This document shows positions 1-11,620 of a DNA stretch of 38,417 nt, one piece after another; positions within the stretch are counted from its first letter, which is position 1, and each line of letters starts with the position of its first letter. The notes beneath the pieces were generated by a model. That model was not told where the DNA came from and ran no database searches. It worked only from the letters and a program-made list of their open reading frames with translations. The stretch comes from Helochares maculicollis (Eukaryota > Arthropoda > Insecta > Coleoptera > Hydrophilidae). The translations under genes and the position numbers were made by a program. The DNA lies in the NCBI GenBank assembly GCA_033557835.1, contig JAWQRO010000469.1, positions 1 through 38,417 on the forward strand, in the 5' to 3' direction.

Positions 1-678
1 AAGTTTTTGTTTCTAATTTTTTAAATGCTATTCCAAACTGCGACAGCTAATTAAAATTTTCTTTAAACTATAAACACAAGACACTGTTTATAAATGTATT
101 TAAAAAGCTTTCTTAGCGACATACAACACATTGGAAATATTATATGTGAAACTTCACCTTGAAATATGTTAGTGCAACAAAATAACAATACTTAAGAAAC
201 CTGAAAAATGTAAAATTCTAGTTTGATTTCTGCATCATGTCTATGACTTATCATGCAATTACGGCAATTTTACGTGAGGATACTCAAAATTTTACCATTT
301 TTCCACTTTGTCTTTTGACATTTTTTTATATTAGTAATAATTGAACGCAGGCGAAAGATAAATGGTACTTTCACAAATTTTGGAAATAATGTGTTTTAAT
401 GTTGATGTTTCAGTGTACGTTTTTAACAATAACTGTCTTGTATGTATATGTTGTGCTTTCAAAAATGCCTGAAATCATTATGAACAGAAAAACTGAAGTA
501 AACAGAAGCTGCAATTTAAAAATTATTCTGAATGAATACTTCAAAAGCTTCTGGCAACCAGCTCATCATAAAAAAATGATCATCTTTAGTTCTTAGATAT
601 TAGTTAATATTTATGCTTTTCATGCATAAAACATACCTACGATTCATTTGCATAATCTGATAGAAATATTATTGTTAG

Positions 679-822
679 AGATTACTAGAAAGGCACTCTG
701 GAAGCAGTGTTTTATCCATTGTGAAAACTATTCCAGAAGCTAAGACTTGTAACAAAGACGATATCGCAGTACTAGTGATTGGAGAAAACGCTCTTGGTTT
801 TAATTTCGTTTGGATTAATTGA
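679..822 (+). other. Short protein-like stretch, unknown
   Basis: The plus-strand frame contains SSVLSIVKTIPEAKTCNKDD then IAVLVIGENALGF before a TGA at 820-822. The KDD-aliphatic-GENxLG layout loosely recalls SGNH-hydrolase-like domains found in some insect repeat-borne proteins (GTNNL at the same place). It has no start or splice context and is most likely a repeat-derived fossil if real. Confidence 0.15.
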
Positions 823-1497
823 CTGGAAGTGCTAAAACATCTCTCGGCGTTTAATAAAAACCAAATTTTACACACCAAAAATACTTCTAAGATTCACATC
901 TAAGATGATTTGGACGATTCCTCCTAATCTGTCTTTTCTAAGTTACGAATTTTCGACAGATTTCTGTGTACCAATTTTAAATCCTATTTCTTTAAAATAC
1001 TAAATGATTTCATCGCATTCTAATTTTCATAGCCATATTTTATCATTAATTTCTGACATTTATCAGCAAACCAGCATATTTCTGATTGCAAAAAGTTGAT
1101 ATACCTTCGTAATTGACGAAATCATCAAATAACTTCATTAATAGTTGTTTTTGATGGAATAATTATTTTTATATACCATGTTTAATAAAAGTTAAAAATT
1201 GTTAACCGGCACTCTCATTGGTCGTATTTTTTTTTACAAATAGATACAGACCTACCATTAATCCTTCTATATCAAACAGTTTAAGCGCCATCGTTTTTTT
1301 ATACACGTAGACACAAACAGTATGCTGTCCAAATGCACCCAGAGTTCCTCATAAGGATTCGACAAAAACTCTAGATCGATTTCTTCACGACTGCAATATC
1401 TTCTCTGTCATATTTTTTGTACAGTATACGGGAGTGGCAAAATGACCTTGCCCGTTTTTTGCGGTTCGACCACATTTTAGCAATCAAACTGAAATAA

Positions 1498-1677
1498 TTA
1501 CACTGGAAAATCAAACTGAATCAATTTGTATCCACGACCCATGATAAGACCACCAGTAAAGTAAGGATCTTCTCCAGTGATTCGACCATACAGAATTGTG
1601 AAATGGACACCTAATGAAATTAGAGACAAGAATCCGTATTTTTCTTCATTTAAAAACCATTTCCGTAAAGTGGATTG
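1498..1677 (-). other. Membrane-protein-like fragment, possible terminal exon
   Basis: On the minus strand, after an acceptor-like TTTATTTTGGTAG, 59 codons run to a stop. They include STLRKWFLNEEKYGFLSLIS, LGVHFTILYGRITGEDPYF and MGRGYKLIQFDFPV. The hydrophobic helix carrying a His, after an S-L-R-(E/K)-(W/F) segment, faintly resembles the C-terminal membrane part of STEAP-type ferric reductases. That similarity is only an impression. It may be a pseudogene piece or a real minus-strand exon. Confidence 0.25.
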
Positions 1678-1739
1678 CTACCAAAATAAACAGTGCTGTG
1701 AAACTAATATAGAATAATTTAGTTGGGCACGCTACATGA

Positions 1740-1949
1740 TCACGACGAATTGGGACGGTGCAGAGCGGGGCGCTTAGTAGACACATCGCGAGTGAAACCG
1801 ATGAGGTAGGTATCAAAGCAGCAGGATGAGAAAATTAGATAACGAAGAAGTGTCACGGCCAGTGCTAGCAAGTGGAACCAATTATACACCGTCTTTCCTC
1901 TAAACAAAAGGAGTAAATTTATTGCAGCCATTGTAAACTCACTGGGCAT
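1740..1949 (-). other. Hydrophobic open frame upstream of the 1498-1677 fragment
   Basis: A 69-codon minus-strand frame from ATG at 1949. It encodes FTMAAINLLLLFRGKTVYNW and HLLALAVTLLRYLIFSSCCF, suggesting two membrane segments. It lies just 5' of the fragment at 1498-1677 on the same strand, so both may come from one membrane-protein gene or pseudogene. No family is assigned with confidence. Confidence 0.2.
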
Positions 1950-3755
1950 GCCGTTTTAATTCGGGTGGTTAATTTTCTGTGTTTTTATTGCTGTGGAAAA
2001 TTTCTTTTGTAGTGTCATTCACGTGTACGTGGTAATGCATATGTTCGTTTTGTAAAAATCGTGGTTACATGTAACGCAATTATAATATTTATACATCTGT
2101 CCTATTATATGTATGAAGTTGAGTAAAGAAAAATATTACGATCATTAAATCATTCAAACAGATCTACCTATTTTAAAGACCCTTGAATCAATTTTGGCCA
2201 TTTTTCCATGCCTTCGTTGTGTGTATGTGTCTGAATGTATAAACAAAATGGCGTTTAGATTGTATTATCTGACAAAAAATTTAGTATATGGTTATTACAA
2301 AAAAATCGTATATAAGTACCAATTTTTGAGACATATCTACCAGAAGTAGGTGTTTATCTAGACAGTTTTCAATTTTTTTAGGTAAAGTAGAGCTATTGAA
2401 CTGTAAATTTGTACATACTTTAAAAACCAGTAAAAATTAGAATAAACAAAGTTTTTACTCGATCGGAGCAACGGAAGTGTATTTATTAAGATTTTGTGTT
2501 TCACAATAAGGAGGCCGTAGAATAAAAAAATCTATAAATTTCAGTATCCGCTAAAAATTAACAGCTGAATTATGGGTTTGAGGGAAACTTTTAGTAAACT
2601 GATATTATGAAATTTATCGACGGATAGGCTGAAAAACAGACAGTATTTTTTAATGATACAGTACATATTTTAAATAAATTACATGCATTTTTGTTTAATA
2701 ACGCATTTTTGCTGCTTCGAAATTTGAGATACAAAAAAAAACGGTCAAAGCGAAATCGCTTTTGTTTCTCTTACTGTTTCCATCTTTAGAATGCATTAAC
2801 ATTTGAGCCCATTTAAAAAGACTAAAATCGTAAAGCTTTGTGATAAAAATTATCTTAACAATCGATAGGAATTGCAAATTTTACACATAGCCAAAAAATG
2901 GAAATACTTATTGAAGAATCAACTGTTTGTGTTTGAACAGTTCTGGATTGTTTTAAGAGGCCCTGCTGGAATTTTAGGCATTTATATAAGAGAAGCTTCT
3001 CGGTAAATTGAACAACTTAAGTGAAGATGTTGAGTGAAGATAATTAAATAGTGTAATAAGTGACAACTGATAGGTTTATATTAATATTCAAATCATCAAG
3101 ATTTTTTAGCATGTAGCTAACATTTACCGCATTTTCTAAGCAACGAGCAACTATCAACAATTTCTTCTAAGAGACATTTTTAATACTCTTGCTGCAAAGC
3201 TATAGATAAATTTGTGCTGGTTCGGTCATCAAATGTATGCGCATCGGAAAAATGCAGGCAGTATTAAAAACTGATCGAGATTGAATACATTCATTCTCAA
3301 AAAAAAGTTGCCTTGATACAAATTTATTAGAAACAAACCGAATTAGGAACTGAGGAAATCGCTAGAGGCGTACTGTATACCAGATTGTATATTGCACCGA
3401 CATGTGTTGTAGAGAAACCCCGAAAGGACAATATTCAACCTAATTTAATGATTAATTGCAAAATTTCTTCAAACCAAGGCACTGAATGCAGATTTCCATG
3501 AATAAATCTCTGTTACAAGGAGGATGATCAAGTAAACGTCCCTAAATCAGCTTTTTACGCTCTTCATTAGCTCCAGAAAGGGGAAAAGAGAAGACGAGAT
3601 TGGAGGATAATATGCCTCAGACCATCACATTACAAGCTGATAAATAATTCGAGGTCAAGGGAGGAAATTCCCGCTACGCACCGAAGGAAGCGCGCAACAG
3701 GACTGAAATTATCTTCCTTGCTTTACGTTTCTTTCACACAAACCTGGGTTCCTTA

Positions 3756-4007
3756 CTTGAGCACTCCCTTGAGGCTGGGATACGACACAGGATTCGTAGG
3801 CTTTTTACATCGATCCTAACTTCTAGGAAAGCCAGAAGGTTCATAGTAACATGGATTTTGTTGCAGAGAAGAAGGTTGATACTAAAGAGGCTGGATAACG
3901 AAGGAAAATTGATGGCAAACAAGATTGTTAGGGAACATGCGGGGATAGCAGCAAGCAATGAGGTTGATAACATGGCGGATTGCAAGAAAGTTGTGGTTAC
4001 CAAGTAA
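3756..4007 (+). other. Open Arg/Lys-rich frame, unassigned
   Basis: 83 codons without a start codon at the front. It reads LEHSLEAGIRHRIRRLFTSI, then RLDNEGKLMANKIVREHAGI and AASNEVDNMADCKKVVVTK before TAA. After the stop the same frame gives further charged text with isolated stops. A Leu/Ser-rich minus-strand frame (3734-4192) overlaps. Composition favours the plus strand, but no family is recognised and it may be a decayed mobile-element protein. Confidence 0.15.
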
Positions 4008-5342
4008 AAACGATACTGCGAAGTAAGGGAGCGGCTAGTAAGTAAGAGACCGGGCGGCAATCTCGAAGCATAATGGTAAGCATACGTTCTGGAAGCAAGC
4101 ATGACGACTGATGTCAAGTAAAGGTTAGAGACTTTGAGGCACTTAGAACGCAAGGAACTTGATAGAAAGGCACAAGATTTGTGTAAAGGCACTCGACCTA
4201 GATGAGTTTTCCGTATGAAAGAAACTCACGTTTATTTTTTATCCCGCCGGATAATGGAAACTCATTTTTCCAACCTACTCAGGAAAATAAGAATAAAAAG
4301 GAAACGGTTTAAATAACCTGGTGTTTCTGATGTTGCTGCTACTGGTGTCTACTTCGTAACATGCTTTCTCCGCCTATTTGATTTTAAAAAGTGTCTGTTA
4401 GATGTTAAACATAGTGTTTTATATGCGCACTCCATTCGGCATCACTTAAGAAAATGCTGTTAGGCCCTTGTTCAAATTGAATTTCCATTGGAATTACATT
4501 AGACCAAAACAACAAACATTTACGTTCTCCTGAAGTGAAGACTTAAAAAGAGAAAGGACGGTAGTAATCTAGTTGTAATTTGTGAGCTGAAGCAGTTTGC
4601 TCTTTTTGCCAGACGGAAATAGACCTGTCACTCGGATAGACAAACTACTCTCAGAGGTCTCGATCACGGACATCAAAATAGGAACACCTGTCCAAGTTTC
4701 ATTGTCAAGACATTTTATTTGTATATGTATATATTTATACGTGAAAAGGACGTAATGAGAGTTTCATCATACGAATATTTGAAAATGCACTTTGATATTC
4801 ATCGTTTTCAGTTTAGTTTAATCGTTTCAGTGACTAGCAGTAAATTTTTAGGCATTCATACTTCTATCGACGCTTTGTGGACAGATCGATGATTAAAATT
4901 GAAAAGTTCAAATTTTTCACTAACAAATTACCACCAAAAAATGGAAAATGTCCAGACTTAAAAGTTTCATTATTAAAAATGACAGGTAGCCACATATTTT
5001 TCATTTTCTTGACTACTACATGCAAACAATCTAAAAGGGGAAAACAGGATGTTGGTGAAATTATTTAACTAGTTTGAATTGACATGTGACAATATAATAT
5101 TGAATTAGCAACATGGTGGAAAACGACCAGAGGCAACAAGAACAAGCAAAAATTTGACCTAAACATAGCGACTACGAAACTCAAATTAAATAAGGGAATT
5201 TGCCTGTGTAATAGTCCGACCGGAAAATTGCCCAAATTATCCAAAAATAGTTCGCGCTCCTAAACGAATTAATTCATTAAATACATACCGTACGAAGTTT
5301 ATATTACATAAAGATTGCATAAATTTGCAAAGTTATTTTTAG

Positions 5343-5620
5343 AGCAGGGGCGATCTTTGTTAAGTGATCTTGACCCCGCCGCCGCGTCTGAATCGCCTGC
5401 GAACGAAAATTATCTGCAACAACAGGCCCAAGAGGACAGATAATATGCTTCGAAGAGAATTACGACAAAGATAAGTTTGGCCGGCAACTTTGGTATTCAG
5501 AAAGGCGGACGGGCGAAACGGAGTGGAGAGATGGAACGAATGAAAGAAGACGGGTACAAAGTGTAGGCTGAGAATTGAATTTCATCAAGGCCCCAACCTT
5601 TCGACCCGATTCTTATTATG
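5343..5620 (+). other. GC-richer patch with a possible short coding end
   Basis: After an acceptor-like TTATTTTTAG, one frame reads SLLSDLDPAAASESPANENY then LQQQAQEDR before TAA at 5441-5443. Such Ala/Ser/Gln text in normal codons is unusual in this AT-rich setting. The GC-rich composition continues to about 5620 without a clear frame. It could be an upstream exon end or UTR, a conserved regulatory block or a fossil. Confidence 0.2.
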
Positions 5621-6290
5621 CCGTCTCCTAGCAAACTTGCAAATTATCCCCCATTCCTCATTATTAAATATTTTCAATACATTAAGTTACAAAGTGTAGC
5701 CTTTGAGAGTGCCTTGAGAGCTACCCACAATAAAAATCAAATAAGCTATTTAATGCTTCAAATTAGGGGCCTTATTGGTGATAAAATTACAGAAAAATAT
5801 CGCTTGGAAAAGCAACTGTATCATATAATATAGCACATAAACAGCATTATTATTCTTTTCCTTATAAAATATGGACATAAATATTTCTAATTATAATATT
5901 TTAAACATTTAGGATAACATTTCTCTGACTGTGACATCTTCAAAATATATTTTTTAAATTACTGCATTACCATTTAAATTATTTTACACAATTACACTGA
6001 TTTAAACAATTATCATTTTGCTTATGTAATGCGATTTTTGCAACGATTAGAGGCCAATTTTCACTGAGCAACCCAGTGTTTATAATTACTCTTGTGAAGT
6101 AAATTCTATACACATACTGATTAAGTTCTGAGCATCAACAATAAATTTCGCGCTTTTGAAAAGATTTCAGTCTTCAAAAAGAATTTTATTCTTGAAAACA
6201 TACCATTTTTCGTCATTTTCTTATTGCTTTTCCAATTCCCAAAATTACTTATAGTATACGTGGGTATAACAATATGTTGTCTTAAAATTT

Positions 6291-7389
6291 TCATAATATA
6301 AATAGTGTCCCAACAGTAATGCCAGATTTGAATGAAATAGAAAACACAATTTTTAGTCTTTTGTTATTTTTTAATTGAATCATAAATGAGGCTGATATTT
6401 CGTTGATGCAGCGTTGAATCTCCTCCTTTAATGCAGGGATGGTTGTGAACTTGTTGACATAGATTTTTGATTTCACCCCATAAAAAGAAATCTAATGGTG
6501 TTAAATCACACGATCTAGGGGGTCAATTCTGATCTTCAAAACGAGACAGTACACGACCTGGACATGTCTCATGCAGTAATTGAATTGTTTCGCAAGATGT
6601 ATGTCATGTGGCACCGTCTAATTGAAACCACATATTGGCCACATCAATATCATTCAATTTCGGCAAAGAACTGTGTTATCATGTCGCGATATCGAGTACC
6701 AGTAACTGCTTGACCAGTCTCCTCATTTAAAAAAAAATTGATCCAAATATGCCTCCAGCCTAAAATCTACACAAAACAGTGACACATTGTGGATGCATTT
6801 GTTTTTCGACAATCACGTGAGGGTTATCACAACCCCAAAAGCGGCAATTTTGGCGATTAATAAAAACAATAAAAGTGAAAATGCGCTTCATCGCTTAGGA
6901 TGATTTTGCTCAAAGAATCAGCATCCATTTATTGATGTTCAATAATCCATTTAACGATCTCTCTCCGCTATCTTTAGGCTTCATTTGTTTTGTTAATTCA
7001 ATTTTGTAAGCATAGAGACAGATCTTAGTGCGTATACGCTGTAGAAAGCTTCTTGAAATTTGCAATTTCGGTCTACGATGCCGAATTGAGGTTTCTGGAT
7101 TGTTAGCGACACTTACACACACTGCTTCGATATTAACTTACTTAGAACTGTTAGTTTTTGGACGACCAGTCTGTTTGGCGTCTCCAATGGGTCCAGTTTC
7201 CCTGAATTTTTCAATTAATCTCTTCACAGTTGACGAAGTTAAAACACTATTTCGACCATATTTTGTATGAAATTTTCGAAATGCGGCCGCCAAGCTATCA
7301 GTATTTTTGTAATATTGTTCAATATTGAAGACACGTTGTTCTATCATGTAACGCTCCATTTTTACTAACCCAAAACTTTCAGTTATCAA
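6291..7389 (-). pseudogene. Broken transposase of mariner-type element A
   Basis: Reading from 7389 downwards, the N-terminal helix-turn-helix is well preserved: EQRVFNIEQYYKNTDSLAAA, then STVKRLIEKF and GDAKQTGRPK. This is the insect transposase type with that leading DNA-binding domain. A stop at about 7138 is followed in the same frame by a second, Arg-rich part (LQISRSFLQRIRTK). Later fragments include ILSDEAHFHF-like text with stops, FWGCDNPHVIVEKQMHPQ, MWFQLDGAT and LTPLDFFLWG, the usual catalytic-core words. After a frameshift the C-terminus is at 6291-6476 (KIYVNKFTTIPALKEEIQRC) and runs through the left terminal repeat. It is non-functional. Confidence 0.85.
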
Positions 7390-7467
7390 ATAGTTTCTTT
7401 AACAGGGTTGCCAAGACAAAACTGCACGAATGGCGGCAAATCAAATCTTGTGTTAATTTTGGGACAT
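6305..7467 (-). mobile_element. Decayed Tc1/mariner-type element A
   Basis: Terminal inverted repeats are visible: left 6305-6331 (GTGTCCCAACAGTAATGCC...) and right 7441-7467 in reverse complement (ATGTCCCAAAATTAACAC...). They match at 21 of 27 positions, including the inner GATTTGA. TA precedes the left end; a TA is not obvious immediately at the right end. At 1163 bp the size is right for a mariner-type element. Inside is a minus-strand transposase with several stops and at least one frameshift, so the element cannot move by itself. Confidence 0.85.
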
Positions 7468-7579
7468 CCATTTAGATCAGTTTTACAAACATTTGCAATC
7501 TTCATGCAAAGTAAAAGAAGGCAAATCCATGTTCTATGCATTTGATTTGATACATTTTTGAACCTATATTATAAACATA

Positions 7580-8752
7580 TAAGGTTGGCAACTAAGTAAT
7601 TACCGTTTTCTTAAGACAAATATAGCAGTTTATTTTTACCCACCAAAATAGCTTTAATTACAAATGTATTGTCCATTATTTTCAATGACCTTTTTCCACT
7701 TTTCAAGCAGAATCATACTACCACGTTCATTAAAGTGTGGGTTTTTATAGGCAAACAATTGTGTCACCTGCTGTTTTACTTCATAATTGTTATTGAATTT
7801 CTATCCTTGCAGAAAGTTCTGTAAATTTCGAAATAAATAATAATCTGATGGTGCTATGTGAGAACTATATGGTGGGTGTGGTAACACATCCCAACCAAGC
7901 TGCAACAATTTTTGGCGAGTGACCAAAGATGTATGGTGTTAACATAATGGAACACAATTCCTTTGCGATTTGCCAATTCTGGTCGTTTTTATTGATTACA
8001 GCATCTAGTTAGATTAGTTTATGAATAAAAACTTCAGAATTAATCGTCTGGTTGCGAGGTAGGAGTTCAAAATAAACTATACCTGTATAATCCCACCAAA
8101 CTGATAACAAGACCTTTCTTTGGTGAATATCAGGTTTTGATGTTGTTTGCGGTGGTCCTTTTAGTTGACTTCATGATCGTTTTCTAGTGATATTGTTCTG
8201 CACAACCCATTTTCATCATCAGTAATAATTTTTTTGTAAAAATAGTTCATTTTCGTTGCGCTTAAGAAGCATATCGCAGGTGTTTATGCGGTTCGCCAAG
8301 TGAATTCCTAAGTTCATGAGGAACTTGGATATCCAGATTTTTTGAGAAGCCAAGCTGTTGTAAATGCTTTTCTATGCACGCATGTGATACATTTAGCTTC
8401 TCTGCAATCTCACGCATTGTACTGTGGCGATTGGTAGCGATTATTGATGAGATCAACTTCCATCGCGCGTCCAGAGCGCTTATTGTCTTTCAGTGAAAAA
8501 TCACCAGAACGAAATTTCGCATACCAATTTTGACACTGTCGTTTTTTTAAGACTTTATCACCATAAACAGGACATAGCTTTTGTAAGCCTGAGATTCGTT
8601 TTTCCCTTTACGGAAATAATTCAGCAAAATATGACCATAGTGCTCGTTTTCTTTCTCCATGTTTTATTTTATCCTAAACACTCACTGTTACGTATAAAAA
8701 CTGCTTAAACTACGAATTTGGGGAATCGGCAACTATTTAGTTGCCAACCTAA
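7580..8752 (-). mobile_element. Decayed mariner element B with TIRs and TA duplication
   Basis: The left terminal repeat 7580-7610 (TAAGGTTGGCAACTAAGTAA...) and the reverse complement of 8722-8752 (TTAGGTTGGCAACTAAATAG...) agree at 25 of 31 positions. TA lies on each side (7578-7579 and 8753-8754), the expected mariner target duplication. GGTTGGCAACTAAGTAATT is a typical mariner end. Length is 1173 bp. It lies 112 bp from element A and points the same way. Confidence 0.93.
7658..8660 (-). pseudogene. Broken mariner transposase (element B)
   Basis: The minus strand starts with ATG at 8660: HYGHILLNYFRKGKNESQAY matches the mariner N-terminal domain (YRHVLLYEFRKG-like), then stops occur. The second helix-turn-helix is clear at 8262-8456 (TMREIAEKLNVSHACIEKHL, then VPHELRN). 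Further on, YTGIVYFELLPRNQTINSEV is the region around the second catalytic Asp, and the C-terminus ends at WKKVIENNGQYICN (stop at 7658-7660). Multiple stops and shifts make it inactive. Confidence 0.9.
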
Positions 8753-8774
8753 TATATTGGTGTGAAAATAGCAA

Positions 8775-8975
8775 ATGAAAAATGCCAATGTTCTAAAAAC
8801 TCCTGAAAGCACTGAAAAAGTTAAATCTGAAGGGATTTACGATGCAGACGAATCATATTATCTTCAGTTTATAAACCGGGCAAATCCTGAAATCTCAAGA
8901 TGGCAGAAGAACTTAAAGCTTATAAACCAAAATGTAGAGCAACATAACGCTAAATTCCTTAAACTTTTTAAATAA
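8775..8975 (+). CDS. Small open frame, unknown protein
   Basis: A 66-codon frame starting 23 bp after mariner element B. It encodes ESYYLQFINRANPEISRWQK then NLKLINQNVEQHNAKFLKLF. The composition is charged and helix-prone rather than random AT-derived, so it may be a fragment of a real gene or of the sequence into which the mariner inserted. The W..N...I..N spacing faintly recalls cysteine-protease propeptides, but the rest of that motif does not fit. No splice or promoter context was found. Confidence 0.25.
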   Translation: MKNANVLKTPESTEKVKSEGIYDADESYYLQFINRANPEISRWQKNLKLINQNVEQHNAKFLKLFK

Positions 8976-11165
8976 TAATTTTTCTGGAAACCCATTAATA
9001 ATGCAACTTTTTACCACAGATGCACTAATGATTCCCACGATATATATTCATTGCTACTAATTATTGGTATCTCAACGAAATTAAAATTTTTAAAATTATT
9101 CTTCCGACTTCGGAGCTAAAATAGCGGTATTAATTATTTATTTTATTGTGAAATCGAGCGTTTCAAGAGCGAACTAGGTCAATTTTTGGGACCGTTCATT
9201 CATCGCTGAAATACTCGCAACACCATAACGCTCGTGATATTTTATGTTAATTTTGATGTGGAAAAACAAATTAAATTTCATTTTACAGCACCAACCATAT
9301 ATTGCCCAGGTTTTCCCTGATTTCATTTGACTTTCAACTGTCTCTGTTTTTCCATTCCTTCATGTAGCCTTTTTCATGCCCTCAACTGACGTGAGCTTTC
9401 AACTGCCTTTTTATGCTTTTATTTGGCTCTCTATGTCATCTAGGTTTTTATGCTGCTTCCATTTGGATATTTCGCGTCCATCAAAAATTTTGCTGCTCGT
9501 CTGAATACTCCGTTCTGCTCTAATTTTCCTCCATTGCTTTTTCAACCGTGGCCACTACCCTGCCCTACCCTAAATACTTCAATTCTGAGGTCGACGCGCC
9601 CTATATTCTCCCCAGTTCAGCACCGTGCGTTTAGTTCGTCCTACTTTCAATTTCATCGACAGGTGTTATCCCGGAAAGCGCTTCCATTTTCCGGCTCTTC
9701 CGTTTTTAATAAAGTCTTTGAATTTTTTAATTAACGAATTTTTTGCTTATTTTACGCATATCTAAACGGTTGGCATGTTAAAGCGATCCCCAGCTTTCAT
9801 CAATTCCCTTAGGCCATTACCTTCTTTCAACTGCGATAAGTAACATTGATTTTCTAGCCTGGAGATATGAAACGCCATCATCGTCGGAGGAAACAATATT
9901 TCAACATCGCAGGGGCGTAAAATATGGAACAAATTGGTCGTATCAGTAAGCCTACTCCTGGAAAGATGAGCTGTTTTGATATATAGGGTTTTTCGGGGCA
10001 AATCCTTTTCATTATGTGACGAAAGTAAGACCGCAGGCTGTCTTGAAAACCACAGACTGTGATAAAACACATATTCACTGGTCGTTACCTAATGACATTG
10101 GAGGCTGGGGAATGAAACGGGGCTTAGCTGTTTGACCTTAGGTGACAAGTAAATGTAGGTCGATTTGGACAATGTAGGGCAGTAGACTTGCTGGGATTGA
10201 GGTTCATACCGGGAAGGTTTCTAGGGGCCGACGCAATGGCGGCGGGAAATAGGGCATCAAGGAATGCAACTCGGGAAACTTCATACAAGAAGTCTGCGAG
10301 CATTAGGGATTGAATTCGATAGAATATATTGCAAATAGAAGAAGAATACATTAACAAACATAGTATTTCTTTTTGGTTTTGCTTAAAAGTAAAATATATG
10401 TTTTCCAATCGTTTGATAACTTTATCTCATCTAAAACACTAAAATTCATGTTACTCATGTAGATAAATTAATGCAACGATGTTTCCGCCAAGTCTAAAAG
10501 GCATAAAATATTGGGTGACAGAGAGATAAAATATGTATATTTTTACAAAATGTTTAATTATCCAAATGACTTGATTTGAGACGTGCAGTTATAGTAATTC
10601 TGGTGAAATATCAACATTTATTTTCAACATAAAAATAAAGGTTCTGCGGGATAGTGGCCCAATAGACAGCCAATAAAATAGTATAGTTCACGGTGTTTTG
10701 ATAAATTCGATTCAAAACTGAACTTTGAGGAATGCTATCGGATCAAGCTGTCCTTTCTCCTTATGTATACCTCTCGGTGTTCACATAAAGATTCCTTGCT
10801 GCTTAGCTGCTTAAGGTCGAATATAGTCTTCCAACATTTCCATGGCGATGTCCACAAACATTTGTATCCCTATTGATTCCGGTTCATCTCGTTTTATGGT
10901 AATTAAATTATCCATACAAAAATATATTGTCACAAATGAAAACCAAATAAAAGCAGTGAAGCCTTCAAAATGCAAAATTTAAAGCAGAAAATATCAAAGA
11001 TCAGGATCTTGTGTTGTTTGAGCCCCGTGGAAATCTGTCTTGTTTGGTTAGTATTTTAATGATAAATAAAAAGAATACCTTTTACATTCTAACCAAGAAT
11101 AATTTAGTATATCATGAAGCAAATTGCTAGTAGGGCAAAAACCGAGCATACTAGGGTAGAAAAGT
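8976..11165. other. No gene recognised
   Basis: Mixed-composition DNA. A pyrimidine-rich segment at about 9290-9720 repeats the word CTTTCAACTG twice and yields an open but low-complexity 94-codon frame (9450-9734). Overlapping minus-strand frames at 9762-10408 are mutually exclusive and look random. No mobile element was identified. Confidence 0.5.
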
Positions 11166-11620
11166 TCAGTCGAGGGAAACCACAGCAGCCAAACGGAGGA
11201 ATTCCGTCGCTGCTTCCGGGACGGGAACGTTGCGATGCGACAGGGCTAGACGAGGCCCTGTTGTAGCATCCACAGATTCCTCAGAGAAATGGAATTTTAA
11301 CAGAAAGATGAAGTCAGTTAGGAGGAATTGAGTCAAGAGGTAATGGAGACAGAAAGTGAGAGGGAGGGTGGGAAAGAGCAAACATGTGGCTAATTTTGCG
11401 TCCTTTTTCGCCATCAAAGGATCTCGCGGAGCTTGTTTCTGTCTCCCATTGAAGGCGCTTCCACTTTGTGGGATTGCGGTGAGGCTGTTTGGAGCTCGTG
11501 TACGAGGCTCTGGGTCGGGGCCGGTGGCGGTGTTGGCATTTCCAACCCCTCCCAACGAACGCAACGGGGTGAAAATCGATCCGTGTTGTACGTATCCTTT
11601 ATTTTGCTCTCTTTATTAAT
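11166..11620. promoter_or_regulatory. GC-rich island, possible regulatory block or 5' exon
   Basis: About 450 bp whose G+C content is far above the neighbouring sequence, with many CpG dinucleotides. Frames are open on both strands (132 codons minus at 11166-11564; 87 and 86 codons plus), as expected from GC content alone. It lies 5.7 kb upstream of the first ankyrin exon seen, so a promoter or untranslated first exon of an ankyrin isoform is conceivable. There is no direct proof. Confidence 0.2.

Larger units (their letters stand above)
1..5342. other. Sequence without confident genes
   Basis: AT-rich intergenic or 5' intronic DNA. Apart from weak protein-like pieces (679-822, 1498-1949, 3756-4007) I see no gene, RNA or repeat. 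A block at 3540-4200 is noticeably richer in G and A on the plus strand than its surroundings. Confidence 0.5.

Noticed and set aside
3734..4192. 152-codon minus-strand frame, the longest ATG frame outside the ankyrin exons
   Set aside because: Leu/Ser-rich composition mirrors the purine-rich plus strand and no domain is recognisable; the plus-strand frame looks more protein-like.
9762..10408. Three overlapping minus-strand frames
   Set aside because: They overlap partly in different frames, have no recognisable motifs, start in no clear context and show no conservation-like pattern.
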